This document shows positions 15,693 to 24,249 of a stretch of 32,834 nucleotides of DNA, piece after piece. The stretch spans positions 1-32,834 of the forward strand of contig JAMXLG010000103.1 in the NCBI GenBank assembly GCA_024281135.1. The letters are read 5' to 3'. The notes under the pieces are model-generated. The model did not search any database. It worked only from the letters and a program-made list of their open reading frames with translations, and was not told the DNA's origin. This stretch comes from Vulcanimicrobiia bacterium. Lineage in GTDB: Bacteria > Eremiobacterota > Eremiobacteria > Baltobacterales > Baltobacteraceae. Every line of letters starts with the position of its first letter. The stretch's first letter is position 1. A program made the position numbers and the translations under genes.

Positions 15693-17999
15693 CTAGGTGC
15701 CCGCGTCACCACCCGCGCGGAAGACGTACTTCACTATTAAGCGATTTAATGATGCGATTGCCGACGGCGAGCCATAGTTGATGTATAAATCGCCGGAACG
15801 CATTTGCAGATGATACGCAGCCGCAAGATTGAGACCCGGAGTTGCAAACCCGCCCGTTCCGTTAATGCCGCGTAGCCCGACGGTGAAGTTGCTCATCGGG
15901 TTGATGTTATATCCGATCGAAACGCGGCGTAAGAACTGCGAATTGACTTCACCGACGGGAACACCGACGGCGGGTGTCAGGCTGCGCTGATAGGTAGCGT
16001 CGTATTCAAGGCCCAGCGAGAACTTGGAACCAAGCGGGCGAGACATTGTCGAGGTATACAGGTGCTCCCAGTACCCGCCAAAGCTCCCCCAGTTCGCGCT
16101 AACGTCGATCGGCGTGGGTGTCCCGTCGTGGAACCCGATCGGCACGGCGAAGAGATTGTACGGCACGTCTACGGGATTGTCGTAGGTTGGGTAGCCGGTG
16201 AAGAAGTTAGTAGAACTATAGCTGATGATTGGCGCGTAGCCGGGGACGGTAATGACGCTCCCGTTATATCCGCGCAGAATGCTTACCGTCGGTCCCATCC
16301 CGTTGATCGAAACGCCGTTTTTGAAGACTGCATTGAGGAACGCACCTGCGTCCGCTTCGTGTACCGCGCCGCTGCGGTCTAGGAAGCGATCGCCATACAC
16401 GAACAGGCTCCAGTTTTTGATGCCAGGAGTGGAACCATTGAACGACTGGTATCCCTGAATTCCGCGAATATCCGAGTTCGTCGTGAACCCATCAATCGGG
16501 TTGTAGTTCGGGCCGATGTCCACGTAGCTGACGTTCGTCTCGAAATTACTCTGATGAAGGTCAAGAAACGCGGTCGAACTGTATGAATGGCCCTGTGGAA
16601 CCCACGAGCCGTTTTCAATTGCTTGATTGAATCCCCATACAAGGTGCGTGTGAAGGTTGCGCCATTTCGCGCCGCCTTCGATGGTTGCGTCATGTGCCGG
16701 TGGGCCTTCCTCGCCGTTCGCCAGTTGGGGCGTTTGACTGTGGTTCGCGATGACGCCATCGGTCCAGTATTGGAACGTTTGGTCTTGCATCGCGTGCTTG
16801 TATCCGAAGGCCGCGTCGTCAAACGTAGCGTTCGTCGATTCATCGTAGCCGCGGAACGTCAGTAACCCGAAGCTCTGCAGTCCGTGTGTACCTTCGACTT
16901 TGAATCCGCGATCGAACGGGCCGACGCTCGGCGAGTAAAAAATCAAGTTCGCAGGCGAGTTGAAATTGCTGTATGGGAGCGGGTTAGGATTGAGATACTG
17001 CGCGCCTTGCGCGAAAAACGGCCGGAACTCGGTCAGCTGCCGTTGGAATTCTTGCGGGGCGATCGTTTGCTGGTCGGTTTCGACGTTTGAGAAGTCGGGA
17101 TTCAATGTCCCGACCAAATTGATCGTTGACGTGACGGGATAGCTGAAATCTAATCCGACATGACGCGTCTCCTGAGGCAGAAACGGTCCGGTGCCTTGTT
17201 GGTACACGTTGCGGTCTTCACCGCTGCTCGAAAGAGCAAAGACTTCGAGTCTGGGTTTGGGCTTGCTTGCGCTGTTCGACACGTTGATCTTCGTCGCAGC
17301 CGGCCAGTAGCGCAGGTCGCTGAACGTCGGCCAGGTGCCGGCGCCGGCGTCCTGCTGAAGCGGATCCCACGACCACATGACGTGCTCGCCACGCGCCGCG
17401 ATGCCACGCACGAACGTGATACGCCACGTTTCCGACGAGCCGGGGTGAAGGCGCATATCCTTGAGCGGAATGATCATGACCGCGCGCCAGCCGCCGGGTT
17501 CTATCTTTGCGGCCGCTTGCCACTCGGGGCGGTAGCGGACATTTTCGAGCGCCTGCTGGTAGCGCACGCCGCGCGGCGTCGTCTCGAAGTAGTACGCTTG
17601 GGATCCCGCACCGCTCGGGTCTAAACCGATGCCGACAAAGTCGTCGGTCCCAAACCCGACGTCATTGGTCGTCTGTGTAGCGGTAATCGGGATGCCTTCT
17701 TGCGGTGCGACGAAACCAACATAGAGATACTTGTCGTCATAGAGCATGTACACGGTTGTCGCCGTCGCAGGGCTGCGGGTCGTCACATTCTCCCATCCAT
17801 CGACGCTAGGCACTTTGCCCGCTTGCCACGCCGGATCCGAGAGCGAGGGATCTAGCGGAGGGTCGTGGGGAGCCTTCGCCACCGGGAACGAAAATGAATC
17901 GGGAACAGCCGCGGCAGCGCGGGTCGCCGAAAAGGCGAAACTCGCGAGCACTAAGGCCGTAGTTAAGAGTGTGAGGCGGCGCGTCATCGGTACTAGCAT
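15693..17999 (-). CDS. DUF5916 outer-membrane protein with CBM9-like N-terminal domain (second copy)
   Basis: The protein has 768 residues from the ATG at 17999; a TTG at 18026 would add nine, and the ATG at 17987 is also possible. The segment MTRRLTLLTTALVLASFAFS is a clear signal peptide. A CBM9-like domain (about 40-240) shows YMLYDDKYLYVGFV, DDFVGIGLD and YYFETTPRGVRYQ. The long DUF5916 barrel region includes PDFSNVETDQQTIAPQEF and EFRPFFAQGAQYLNP. It is clearly a paralogue of the protein at 4443-6668. It is divergent from a winged-helix/TPR regulator 62 bp away, which may control it. The substrate is unknown. Confidence 0.85.
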   Translation of the reverse strand: MLVPMTRRLTLLTTALVLASFAFSATRAAAAVPDSFSFPVAKAPHDPPLDPSLSDPAWQAGKVPSVDGWENVTTRSPATATTVYMLYDDKYLYVGFVAPQEGIPITATQTTNDVGFGTDDFVGIGLDPSGAGSQAYYFETTPRGVRYQQALENVRYRPEWQAAAKIEPGGWRAVMIIPLKDMRLHPGSSETWRITFVRGIAARGEHVMWSWDPLQQDAGAGTWPTFSDLRYWPAATKINVSNSASKPKPRLEVFALSSSGEDRNVYQQGTGPFLPQETRHVGLDFSYPVTSTINLVGTLNPDFSNVETDQQTIAPQEFQRQLTEFRPFFAQGAQYLNPNPLPYSNFNSPANLIFYSPSVGPFDRGFKVEGTHGLQSFGLLTFRGYDESTNATFDDAAFGYKHAMQDQTFQYWTDGVIANHSQTPQLANGEEGPPAHDATIEGGAKWRNLHTHLVWGFNQAIENGSWVPQGHSYSSTAFLDLHQSNFETNVSYVDIGPNYNPIDGFTTNSDIRGIQGYQSFNGSTPGIKNWSLFVYGDRFLDRSGAVHEADAGAFLNAVFKNGVSINGMGPTVSILRGYNGSVITVPGYAPIISYSSTNFFTGYPTYDNPVDVPYNLFAVPIGFHDGTPTPIDVSANWGSFGGYWEHLYTSTMSRPLGSKFSLGLEYDATYQRSLTPAVGVPVGEVNSQFLRRVSIGYNINPMSNFTVGLRGINGTGGFATPGLNLAAAYHLQMRSGDLYINYGSPSAIASLNRLIVKYVFRAGGDAGT

Positions 18000-18061
18000 G
18001 CGAGTAACGGTATCGACCGTCCTCAAAACGGAATCAATTATTCTTCGAAGGCAGTGCGGTT

Positions 18062-19501
18062 ATGGACGTCTATGAATTTGGTCCTTTCCACCTGGATGTG
18101 GAGCGGTTATTGCTCGTGCACGATGGTGAGCCGGTTGCGCTCGGCCCGAAAGTCGTCGAAACGTTGCTCGCGCTCGTCGAGCATCCCGGCGAAGTTCTTG
18201 CCAAGGCAATGTTACTCGACCGTATCTGGCCTGAAGGATTCGTCGAAGAAGCAAACCTCGCTCAGAACATTTACGTGCTCCGCAAGACGCTTCGGGCCCG
18301 CTGGGGTACCGACGCGATAGAAACCGTGCCGCGGCGCGGCTACCGTTTCACGGCACCTGTACAGCGCACCGAGCGCGCAGCGCTCGCGGAAGCTCCGGTC
18401 GCTGAACCTGTTCCCGCACATGAGGTTCAAGACCGTCCTGCCGCACGCCATCTGCCGTTCCGTTGGATTGCGGCCGCCGCTTCCGCGGTTGCCGTTGTGG
18501 CGGCGTCATTCGTCTTGCTCGCAAACGTCGTTACGCATCATGGGTCTTCGGCCACGCTTTCCGACAACGGTGCACGACTCTATCAAATCGGACGCTACTA
18601 CTGGAATCTCCGGACGCGTGACGGTGTCGATAAGAGCTTGAGCTATTTCGCGCAAGTCGTCGACAGCGATCCAAAGAACGCGCGCGGATATGCAGCACTA
18701 GCCGACGCAAACGCGACGATGGGCGATTACCGCTACGGTTCGCAAACGCCTGCTGTGTATTTTGCGCGAGCGCGCGGATATGCGGAGAAAGCGCTCTCGC
18801 TCGATCCGAATTCCGCTGAAGCGCATGCTGCGCTCGGTTTGATCGCGATGGATCAAAAAGAGATGGCGAAAGCCATGAGCGAGTTGACGCGCGCGATCGG
18901 GTTGGATTCCAGCTATGGGCCGGCGCGCGAATGGTACGGCATTGGACTCGTGAGCGAAGGACAGTTACGCCAAGGTTTTGCCGAACTCAAGCGCGCTGCG
19001 GATCTCGATCCGTTGAGCGTTTCGACAACCGCGTGGCTCGGTTCGGCTGCATATTACGATCGCCGCTTCCACGACGCGATCGCCTACGAGCAGCAGGCGT
19101 TGGAACTCTCGCCGCAACGCACGGATGCGCTGACGACGATGGGTGAAGCATACGAAGCCGAAGGCAATGTCGCGCGTGCGATCGATTCGTACAAACAGTA
19201 CGCGACGTCGGACCAATACCACCGCGCCGAAGGCGCGGCACTGCTCGCGCACGCCTACGCAACCGCTCACCGGTATTCGGAAGCGCGCGCGGAACTGGCC
19301 TATGCGCGCGCGCATGCGCGTGATGTCTTCCCGGCCGATCTCGCGCTTGCAGCGGCCGCGCTCGGCGATCGCAGCGTCGCGTTCTCGTTGTTGCGGCGTA
19401 TGCACGAGCACGGAACGTGGATGGCCATCACCCATGATGCGCGGTTCGACAGCCTGCGCGACGACGCGGAATTCCGTCAACTAGCGCAAGAGTCGGCGTA
19501 G
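18062..19501 (+). CDS. Membrane-anchored winged-helix transcriptional regulator with TPR repeats (CadC-like)
   Basis: The protein has 479 residues. An OmpR/PhoB-type winged helix covers about 1-100, with FGPFHLDVERLLL, the helix QNIYVLRKTLR, and the closing TVPRRGYRFTAPV. There is no receiver domain. A proline/alanine linker leads to one transmembrane helix (about 137-160, WIAAAASAVAVVAASFVLLA). The rest is an extracytoplasmic tetratricopeptide array with NAEAHAALGLIAM-like units and repeated ALxLxP turns. This ToxR/CadC-like layout lets an outside signal control DNA binding directly. A ribosome-site-like GAAGG lies about 10 nt before the ATG. It is divergent from the DUF5916 gene and abuts the AhpD-like gene. 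Confidence 0.88.
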   Translation: MDVYEFGPFHLDVERLLLVHDGEPVALGPKVVETLLALVEHPGEVLAKAMLLDRIWPEGFVEEANLAQNIYVLRKTLRARWGTDAIETVPRRGYRFTAPVQRTERAALAEAPVAEPVPAHEVQDRPAARHLPFRWIAAAASAVAVVAASFVLLANVVTHHGSSATLSDNGARLYQIGRYYWNLRTRDGVDKSLSYFAQVVDSDPKNARGYAALADANATMGDYRYGSQTPAVYFARARGYAEKALSLDPNSAEAHAALGLIAMDQKEMAKAMSELTRAIGLDSSYGPAREWYGIGLVSEGQLRQGFAELKRAADLDPLSVSTTAWLGSAAYYDRRFHDAIAYEQQALELSPQRTDALTTMGEAYEAEGNVARAIDSYKQYATSDQYHRAEGAALLAHAYATAHRYSEARAELAYARAHARDVFPADLALAAAALGDRSVAFSLLRRMHEHGTWMAITHDARFDSLRDDAEFRQLAQESA

Positions 19502-19954
19502 GTGGAAGACGAGGGGCTGTTCTCCGCGATCGCGGCGCGGCCGAAGATCGCGCGGACGCTTGCGGCGCACGTGCGCGCGTTGAACGAGGACGGCACCGTT
19601 GCCGCGCGGACGAAAGAGTTGATCGCGCTGATGGTCGGCTGGCTGAATGCGTGCGATTACTGCACGTGCGTCCATGAAGAAATTGCGCTCAAGCTCGGAA
19701 TCGAGACGCAAACGCTCGCCGAACTCGGCGACTTCGCGCGCAGCGAGCGTTTCAGTCCGCAGGAGCGCGCGGCGCTCACCGCGACGGTCTCGTTGACGCG
19801 TGAACCGCGCGCGTTACCGCCGCCCGTGCTTGCGCAGTTACGCGAGCATTATAACGAAGGTGAGATCGTCGAGATTCTCTCGGCGATCGGCGTAAACAAT
19901 TACGTCAGCCGGTTAAGCAACGCGCTAGCGTTAGAGGCTACGCCGGCGCGCTAG
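19502..19954 (+). CDS. AhpD-like / carboxymuconolactone decarboxylase family protein
   Basis: The protein has 150 residues and starts at a GTG directly after the regulator's stop. It carries the AhpD signature: a glutamate (KELIAL), then NACDYCTCVHEE with the CxxC pair and the following histidine. The fold is all-helical. Members act as peroxide-related thiol reductases or decarboxylases, often with alkylperoxidase activity driven by the CxxC. Its 3' end overlaps the convergent membrane-protein gene by 17 bp. Close coupling to the winged-helix/TPR gene suggests co-transcription. Confidence 0.88.
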   Translation: MEDEGLFSAIAARPKIARTLAAHVRALNEDGTVAARTKELIALMVGWLNACDYCTCVHEEIALKLGIETQTLAELGDFARSERFSPQERAALTATVSLTREPRALPPPVLAQLREHYNEGEIVEILSAIGVNNYVSRLSNALALEATPAR

Positions 19955-21401
19955 CGGCGATAGCCGTAGTCGCAGCGCGTGCCATCGCGCGTTCCGCGGT
20001 GATCAATCGCGTGCGGCTCCAACGGTCGTGCAACAGGACGCGATGTTGGAGAAAGCTGATCGGAATGATGATAAAGAAGAGCGCGAATCCTAAGATGTAG
20101 CGCCAGAAGGCGAGTCCGAGGCCAGGTTTTCGGAAATCCGTCGTAACGACGCGCAACCCCGTGATCATCATCCCGAAGGTTTGTCCCGCGAGTCCAACAA
20201 GCAGCGCGAAGTACAAACCGGCTGCCCAGAAGGCAATGTTCTTACCGAAGAGTTGAGCAACAGCCGCAAGCGGCGTCCCCTCGGCGACGTGAATTCCGCC
20301 CACACCGACATCGATCCAACCGAGTTTTGTGGTGCCGACGCTCTCGTCCGATGATTCGGCGCTGTCGCCCGGAACGACGGTCGCAGTGTGTGTCGTTTTC
20401 CCGTGTTTGTCTACATTTGTTACGTTAACCACGCGCGTGCCGGCGGACTCGTCGGTGCCGGTGATCGCGGTTACGAGCGACGCGACGACGATCAGGTCGA
20501 TCAGCGTTGCCGTGAAGCGACGCCACCAGCCTGCGCAATCCGAGCGCGAAACGGCTACGCGACCAGGTGCGGGCAACGCGGGCGGCGGTTCGGACGCTTC
20601 GCGCAGGAACCACTCTTCGAGGGTTTGATAGGTTTGCGTTTGCGCGAAACGGCGCATCTCCGCAATTCGGCGCGTTGCGTACGGTTCGGCGCCGAGCCAT
20701 TCACCCCAACGCAACACGCTGTCGCCCGCGATTTCGCGGCCTTGTTCGGCGAATTGCTCCATATCGACGTTGCGTCCGAAGTGGTGGAATGACGAGATTG
20801 CGATTGCGCGCGCGGCCGATTCGACCGATCCACACACCAAGAGCCCGACCTTGTCGCAGGTGAGTTCGCAGATGCGTAGCCACGGTCCGAAAATCAGCGC
20901 GATGATCGGGTTTTCATTACCGTTGACGCTCAAGAGCGAAATGAAACGGGTGTGGCCCGCCGCGATATGTCCGAGTTGACGGCCGATGATGAATGCGAGT
21001 TCGTCGTCTTCAAAATGTTCGATGTAGTGACTCGAGAGCACGAGCGAATACGGTTCGCCGAAGCCAAGAGCTGCAACGGGCACGAGATAATCCTCGCGCA
21101 CGAAAATCATCGGCATCGGAATCTCGAGCGCCGCGCACGCGCGTTTGACGATCGAGAACACACGTGGGTACTGCGCTTCGTGAATCATCACTGAGGAGCC
21201 GATCAGGCGTCCACGCGCGAGCGTCACGTAGAGCATCGCGATGACGATAAAGAGCGCCACCTTGGGAATGTCGACCCTCTCGTGAATGATGAGGCCGAGA
21301 AGACCCGCAAGGGGCAACGCCCATAGCAGGACGCCGAGAAGCGCTAAGCGCTCTCGAGGATGGCGTAGGGCGGAAGGTCCGCTGAAGATTCGACTGGCCA
21401 C
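19938..21401 (-). CDS. M48-like (probably inactive) peptidase domain fused to an RDD membrane domain
   Basis: The protein has 487 residues from the GTG at 21401 (GAAGG 7 nt upstream); upstream in-frame sequence is only the shadow of the cyclase gene. Two hydrophobic helices (about 18-62) precede an M48-like region. The expected HExxH appears as RQLGH at 141-145, followed by IAAGH and then E179-LTC-D183, the usual ExxxD. The first histidine and the catalytic glutamate are therefore missing. The C-terminal half is an RDD domain with RFTATLIDLIVVA, FGMMITGLRVV and several membrane helices, interrupted by a polar loop. It overlaps the cyclase stop by 58 bp. It may act as a scaffold or chaperone rather than a protease. 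Confidence 0.78.
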   Translation of the reverse strand: MASRIFSGPSALRHPRERLALLGVLLWALPLAGLLGLIIHERVDIPKVALFIVIAMLYVTLARGRLIGSSVMIHEAQYPRVFSIVKRACAALEIPMPMIFVREDYLVPVAALGFGEPYSLVLSSHYIEHFEDDELAFIIGRQLGHIAAGHTRFISLLSVNGNENPIIALIFGPWLRICELTCDKVGLLVCGSVESAARAIAISSFHHFGRNVDMEQFAEQGREIAGDSVLRWGEWLGAEPYATRRIAEMRRFAQTQTYQTLEEWFLREASEPPPALPAPGRVAVSRSDCAGWWRRFTATLIDLIVVASLVTAITGTDESAGTRVVNVTNVDKHGKTTHTATVVPGDSAESSDESVGTTKLGWIDVGVGGIHVAEGTPLAAVAQLFGKNIAFWAAGLYFALLVGLAGQTFGMMITGLRVVTTDFRKPGLGLAFWRYILGFALFFIIIPISFLQHRVLLHDRWSRTRLITAERAMARAATTAIAASAPA

Positions 21402-22591
21402 GAAGAAGCCTTCGCGAGCTTCACGCCGCGCCCCCCGTTGCGCTTCACTGCGTACATCTCGCGGTCTGCAACCTGCAGAAGCGCCTTCGAGTCGATCCCG
21501 GAATGCGGGTAGACGGCGACGCCGATACTCGCGCTGACGCTCATCTCTTGGCCATTGACGGTGAACGGATCGTCCAGGCAGCGCAAGAGTTTGCGCGCCG
21601 CGTCGAGCGCGGCCTCTTCCGTGAACAAATCGTCGATCAGTACGACGAATTCGTCGCCACCGAAACGCGCAACCATGTCTGACGCGCGCACGTTGCGCGC
21701 AAGGCGATGCGCGATCGCAACGAGCGCGCGATCGCCGAATTGATGGCCGTGCTCGTCGTTGACGGATTTGAATCCGTCGATATCCATGAAGAGCACCGCG
21801 CAGCAACCTTCGCTGCGTTCGCAGCGCAGAATCGACGACGACAGACGTTCTTCGAGTGCAGCGCGATTGGGCAGGCGCGTCAGCGGATCGTGCAGCGCAA
21901 GCTCCGCAAGTTCCGCCTCGCGCTCTTTCAAATCAGTAATGTCGATCAGCGTGCCGACACGCGCAATGGGCATTCCGCGTTCGTCGAAAATCGTGCGGAC
22001 GCGTTCGCGTACGATCCGCACGCGGCTTCCCAGGCACAAAATGCGGTGGTCGCAGACGTAGCCGTCTTCATTTGCATAGGTTGCGATCGTTTCGGCGATT
22101 GTTGCGCGATCTTCGGGATGATCGAACGCGCGGACGTCGAGCCGGCTAACGTGCCGGGGCGTTCCGAGTAGGGCTGCAAGGCCTTCCGACATCGTAGCGG
22201 CGCCCGTGCGAAGATCTTCGTACCACGTGCCCATGCCGGCGGAGCGTTCCGCATGCAGCATCGCATGCGCATCGAGTCCCCTCGAATCGGTGATTTCCAT
22301 TGCCTGACCGGTCACGCCGATGATGGCGCCCGATGGGTCGTGTAGCGGTTGGACTTCGCACTGGTAGGGTGTGCCGCCGATCGGGGCTTCAAACATGAGC
22401 GACTCGCCTTCGAGTGCCCACTGGTGGGCGGCAACCGCGACCGCGTGGCGGTCGTCGTTTCCCCAAAGATCGCTCACATGAAGAGCCGGGGCGCCCGGAC
22501 CGATGCCTGCGAGGCCGCGCAGCCGAGCCGAAAGCGACGTGACCCGCAGTGATAAATCGGCATTCCAAACGAGCAATTCCGGTGTCCTCAT
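21344..22591 (-). CDS. PAS-PAS-GGDEF diguanylate cyclase
   Basis: The protein has 415 residues with no membrane segment. Two PAS-like sensor regions (about 5-110 and 115-225) end with the typical VGTLIDITDLKEREAEL linker. The GGDEF domain (about 230-395) has HDPLTRLPNRAALEERL, DIDGFKSVNDEHGHQFGD and the intact catalytic RFGGDEFVVLID. The inhibitory I-site RASD lies five residues before GGDEF, so product feedback is likely. It makes cyclic di-GMP from two GTP. No EAL domain is present. The signal sensed by the PAS domains is not evident. Confidence 0.93.
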   Translation of the reverse strand: MRTPELLVWNADLSLRVTSLSARLRGLAGIGPGAPALHVSDLWGNDDRHAVAVAAHQWALEGESLMFEAPIGGTPYQCEVQPLHDPSGAIIGVTGQAMEITDSRGLDAHAMLHAERSAGMGTWYEDLRTGAATMSEGLAALLGTPRHVSRLDVRAFDHPEDRATIAETIATYANEDGYVCDHRILCLGSRVRIVRERVRTIFDERGMPIARVGTLIDITDLKEREAELAELALHDPLTRLPNRAALEERLSSSILRCERSEGCCAVLFMDIDGFKSVNDEHGHQFGDRALVAIAHRLARNVRASDMVARFGGDEFVVLIDDLFTEEAALDAARKLLRCLDDPFTVNGQEMSVSASIGVAVYPHSGIDSKALLQVADREMYAVKRNGGRGVKLAKASSWPVESSADLPPYAILESA

Positions 22592-22739
22592 GCGAGCTGA
22601 TCTTTGGTGTCTTGATGGTACGAAATGCCCAGCCCGTGCCTCATCCGTGGAAACCCCTGACTTTCGGACTTGACCCTCACGCCGCGCCAGCCCGTACCTT
22701 TACGCAGGGTGACGCGGAGAAAAAATTTTCGGACGGGGG
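22592..22739. other. Intergenic stretch without a recognised feature
   Basis: Between the cyclase start and the GntR-operon promoter I find no ORF of note. I looked for a cyclic di-GMP (GEMM) or other common riboswitch upstream of the cyclase and did not see the conserved core. Confidence 0.5.
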
Positions 22740-22768
22740 TTGACGACGCCGTACTATCGAGCTATTGT
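22740..22768 (+). promoter_or_regulatory. Promoter of the peptide-GntR-ABC operon
   Basis: TTGACG (22740-22745) and TATTGT (22763-22768) are separated by 17 bp and match sigma-70-type -35 and -10 boxes at five and four of six positions. The -10 box runs into the palindromic operator. Confidence 0.65.
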
Positions 22769-22784
22769 ACTAGTGTACTAGTAC
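22767..22784. promoter_or_regulatory. Palindromic GntR-type operator
   Basis: GTACTAGT (22767-22774) and ACTAGTAC (22777-22784) form a perfect 8-bp inverted repeat with a 2-bp spacer. It overlaps the -10 box and transcript start of the operon promoter. The position suggests repression by the GntR encoded two genes downstream, with which such GTAC/TAGTAC palindromes are consistent. Confidence 0.7.
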
Positions 22785-22826
22785 GACATGAAAGCAGTAC
22801 GGTACAGAAAGCTAGAGGATAAAGAA

Positions 22827-22937
22827 ATGACACGGTTTATCGCCCGCCCCGAAGATATCGAAGCCCGTGAAGCCCGCGTTCGCATCCCCGCTCAAATGAG
22901 CGCTCCGTTGTTCCAAGGCTGGGGCCCGAAGTTCTAA
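22827..22937 (+). CDS. 36-residue GWGPK-motif peptide, first gene of the GntR/ABC operon
   Basis: A strong ribosome site (GAGGA, 7 nt before the ATG) starts a 36-codon ORF directly after the operon promoter. The N-terminal 25 residues are charged and helix-prone (ARPEDIEAREARVRIP). The C-terminus is SAPLFQGWGPKF. It ends 5 bp before the GntR ATG, so it is co-transcribed and probably coupled. The GWGPK segment matches that of the peptide at 15359-15520. The charged leader and short hydrophobic end recall ribosomal peptide precursors, but no known class fits and no modifying enzyme is seen here. It may instead be a regulatory or exported peptide handled by the ABC transporter. Confidence 0.65.
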   Translation: MTRFIARPEDIEAREARVRIPAQMSAPLFQGWGPKF

Positions 22938-22942
22938 CGACG

Positions 22943-23341
22943 ATGCCCGTCGTTCTCACGGTCGACCCGCGAAGTGGGGTCCCGATCTACCTTCAGGTAA
23001 TCGAGCAAATCAAACGCTCGGTAGCGGTCGGAGTCCTCTCAGCGGGCGAGCAACTGCCAACGGTGAAGCAGCTCGCGCTCGATCTGACCATCAACCCCAA
23101 CACCGTAGCGAAGGCCTACCGCGAACTAGAGCGGGACGGCGTGATTGAGACCTCGCCAGGGCGAGGTTCCTTCGTGAAGAGCAACGGCGTCACGGACACG
23201 ACGAAAGCCGCTGCGACGGATGTGGCGCGCGATGCAATCGAAACGGCAGTACGCGAAGCGAAATCGATCGGACTCCGTGCCGAAGATATCCGATCTCTCG
23301 CTGATGCAGCAATCGACCGGTGGTTCAGGGAGTCAGCATGA
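22943..23341 (+). CDS. GntR family regulator, YtrA subfamily
   Basis: The protein has 132 residues, the short size of the YtrA group. It opens with the N-terminal motif GVPIYLQVIEQIKRSVAVG. The winged helix follows, with LPTVKQLALDLTINPNTVAKAYRELERDGVIET and the wing SPGRGSFV. A short dimerising helix follows instead of a ligand domain. YtrA-type regulators usually repress adjacent ABC transporter genes, and here an ATPase and permease follow at once. The stop overlaps the ATPase ATG by 4 bp. A palindrome at 22767-22784 is the likely operator. Confidence 0.93.
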   Translation: MPVVLTVDPRSGVPIYLQVIEQIKRSVAVGVLSAGEQLPTVKQLALDLTINPNTVAKAYRELERDGVIETSPGRGSFVKSNGVTDTTKAAATDVARDAIETAVREAKSIGLRAEDIRSLADAAIDRWFRESA

Positions 23342-24249
23342 GCACGATCTCAATTGAAAATTTGCGCAAGACCTATGGCCGCTACATGGCGCTCGATGGT
23401 CTGTCGGTTGCGATCCCGGAAGGCTGCGTGTTCGGCCTTCTCGGTCCGAACGGCGCCGGCAAGACGACCACGTTCAAGTGTATGCTTGGCCTTGCGTTTC
23501 CAACCTCGGGAACCGTCCTATATGACGGAAAACCGCTCGAGCCGTCCACCTTTGAACGGATCGCGTACGTTCCCGAGCGCAGCGTGCTCTACGACTGGAT
23601 GACGGTGCAAGAGCACGTCGAGATGCAGCGCCGTTCGTACAGAAAGTTTTCCGTGGAGCGCGCGAACGAATTGCTCGCGCAGTTCAACATCGAGCCGCGT
23701 AAAAAAGCGCGCGCGCTTTCCAAAGGCATGAAGACGGCGACGATGGTCGCGCTCGCGATCGCTCGCGAAGCCGACATCCTGATTCTCGACGAACCCACGA
23801 GCGGGCTCGATCCGATCAATCAACGCCACGTCTTGAACCTGATCATCAACGAGTCGGCGCGCGGCGCAACGATCATCTTTTCATCGCACCAAATCGGCCA
23901 AGTCGAACGCGCTGCGGAACGCATCGCCGTCATCGACAACGGACGGCTTGTGCTAGAAGGCGCCGTCGATGATTTGAAAGCCGATCGCAAAATCGTTGAA
24001 GGGATCTTCCCTGATGAATCTTATGCGCTCAACGGCGTCGCGAACGATCCGCGTATTGCGCGTGCCGATCGCAGTGGGCGCATCGTGCGTCTCCTAACAA
24101 CGGACGGGGCGCCCGAATTCGTCCACAAACTCGAAGCGATGGGCGCCAGCGGCGTTCGCATCGTCGACCTGAACTTAGAAGATATTTTCCTATACGCGGT
24201 GTCGCCGAAAGACGCGACCGCCGACGTCGTAGAGGGAGCTCCTCAATGA
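23338..24249 (+). CDS. ABC transporter ATP-binding protein (ABC-2 exporter type)
   Basis: The protein has 303 residues from the ATG at 23338, preceded by AGGGAG and overlapping the GntR stop. An in-frame start further upstream lies inside the GntR gene. Walker A is LLGPNGAGKTTT, the signature is ALSKGM (a variant of LSGGQ), Walker B is ILILDEPTSGLDP, and the switch histidine is in SSHQIGQVE. After the ATPase core a C-terminal extension (about 220-303) follows, as in many YtrB-like subunits. It drives the permease encoded next (4-bp overlap). Lipid or peptide export is typical of the group; the cargo is not known. Confidence 0.94.
   Translation: MSTISIENLRKTYGRYMALDGLSVAIPEGCVFGLLGPNGAGKTTTFKCMLGLAFPTSGTVLYDGKPLEPSTFERIAYVPERSVLYDWMTVQEHVEMQRRSYRKFSVERANELLAQFNIEPRKKARALSKGMKTATMVALAIAREADILILDEPTSGLDPINQRHVLNLIINESARGATIIFSSHQIGQVERAAERIAVIDNGRLVLEGAVDDLKADRKIVEGIFPDESYALNGVANDPRIARADRSGRIVRLLTTDGAPEFVHKLEAMGASGVRIVDLNLEDIFLYAVSPKDATADVVEGAPQ

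Noticed and set aside
21402..21806. N-terminal 135 codons of the M48-RDD frame
   Set aside because: This part lies wholly inside the diguanylate cyclase gene and is arginine-rich shadow sequence.
22592..22739. Possible cyclic di-GMP riboswitch upstream of the diguanylate cyclase
   Set aside because: The conserved GEMM core is not present; only generic GC-rich pairing is seen.
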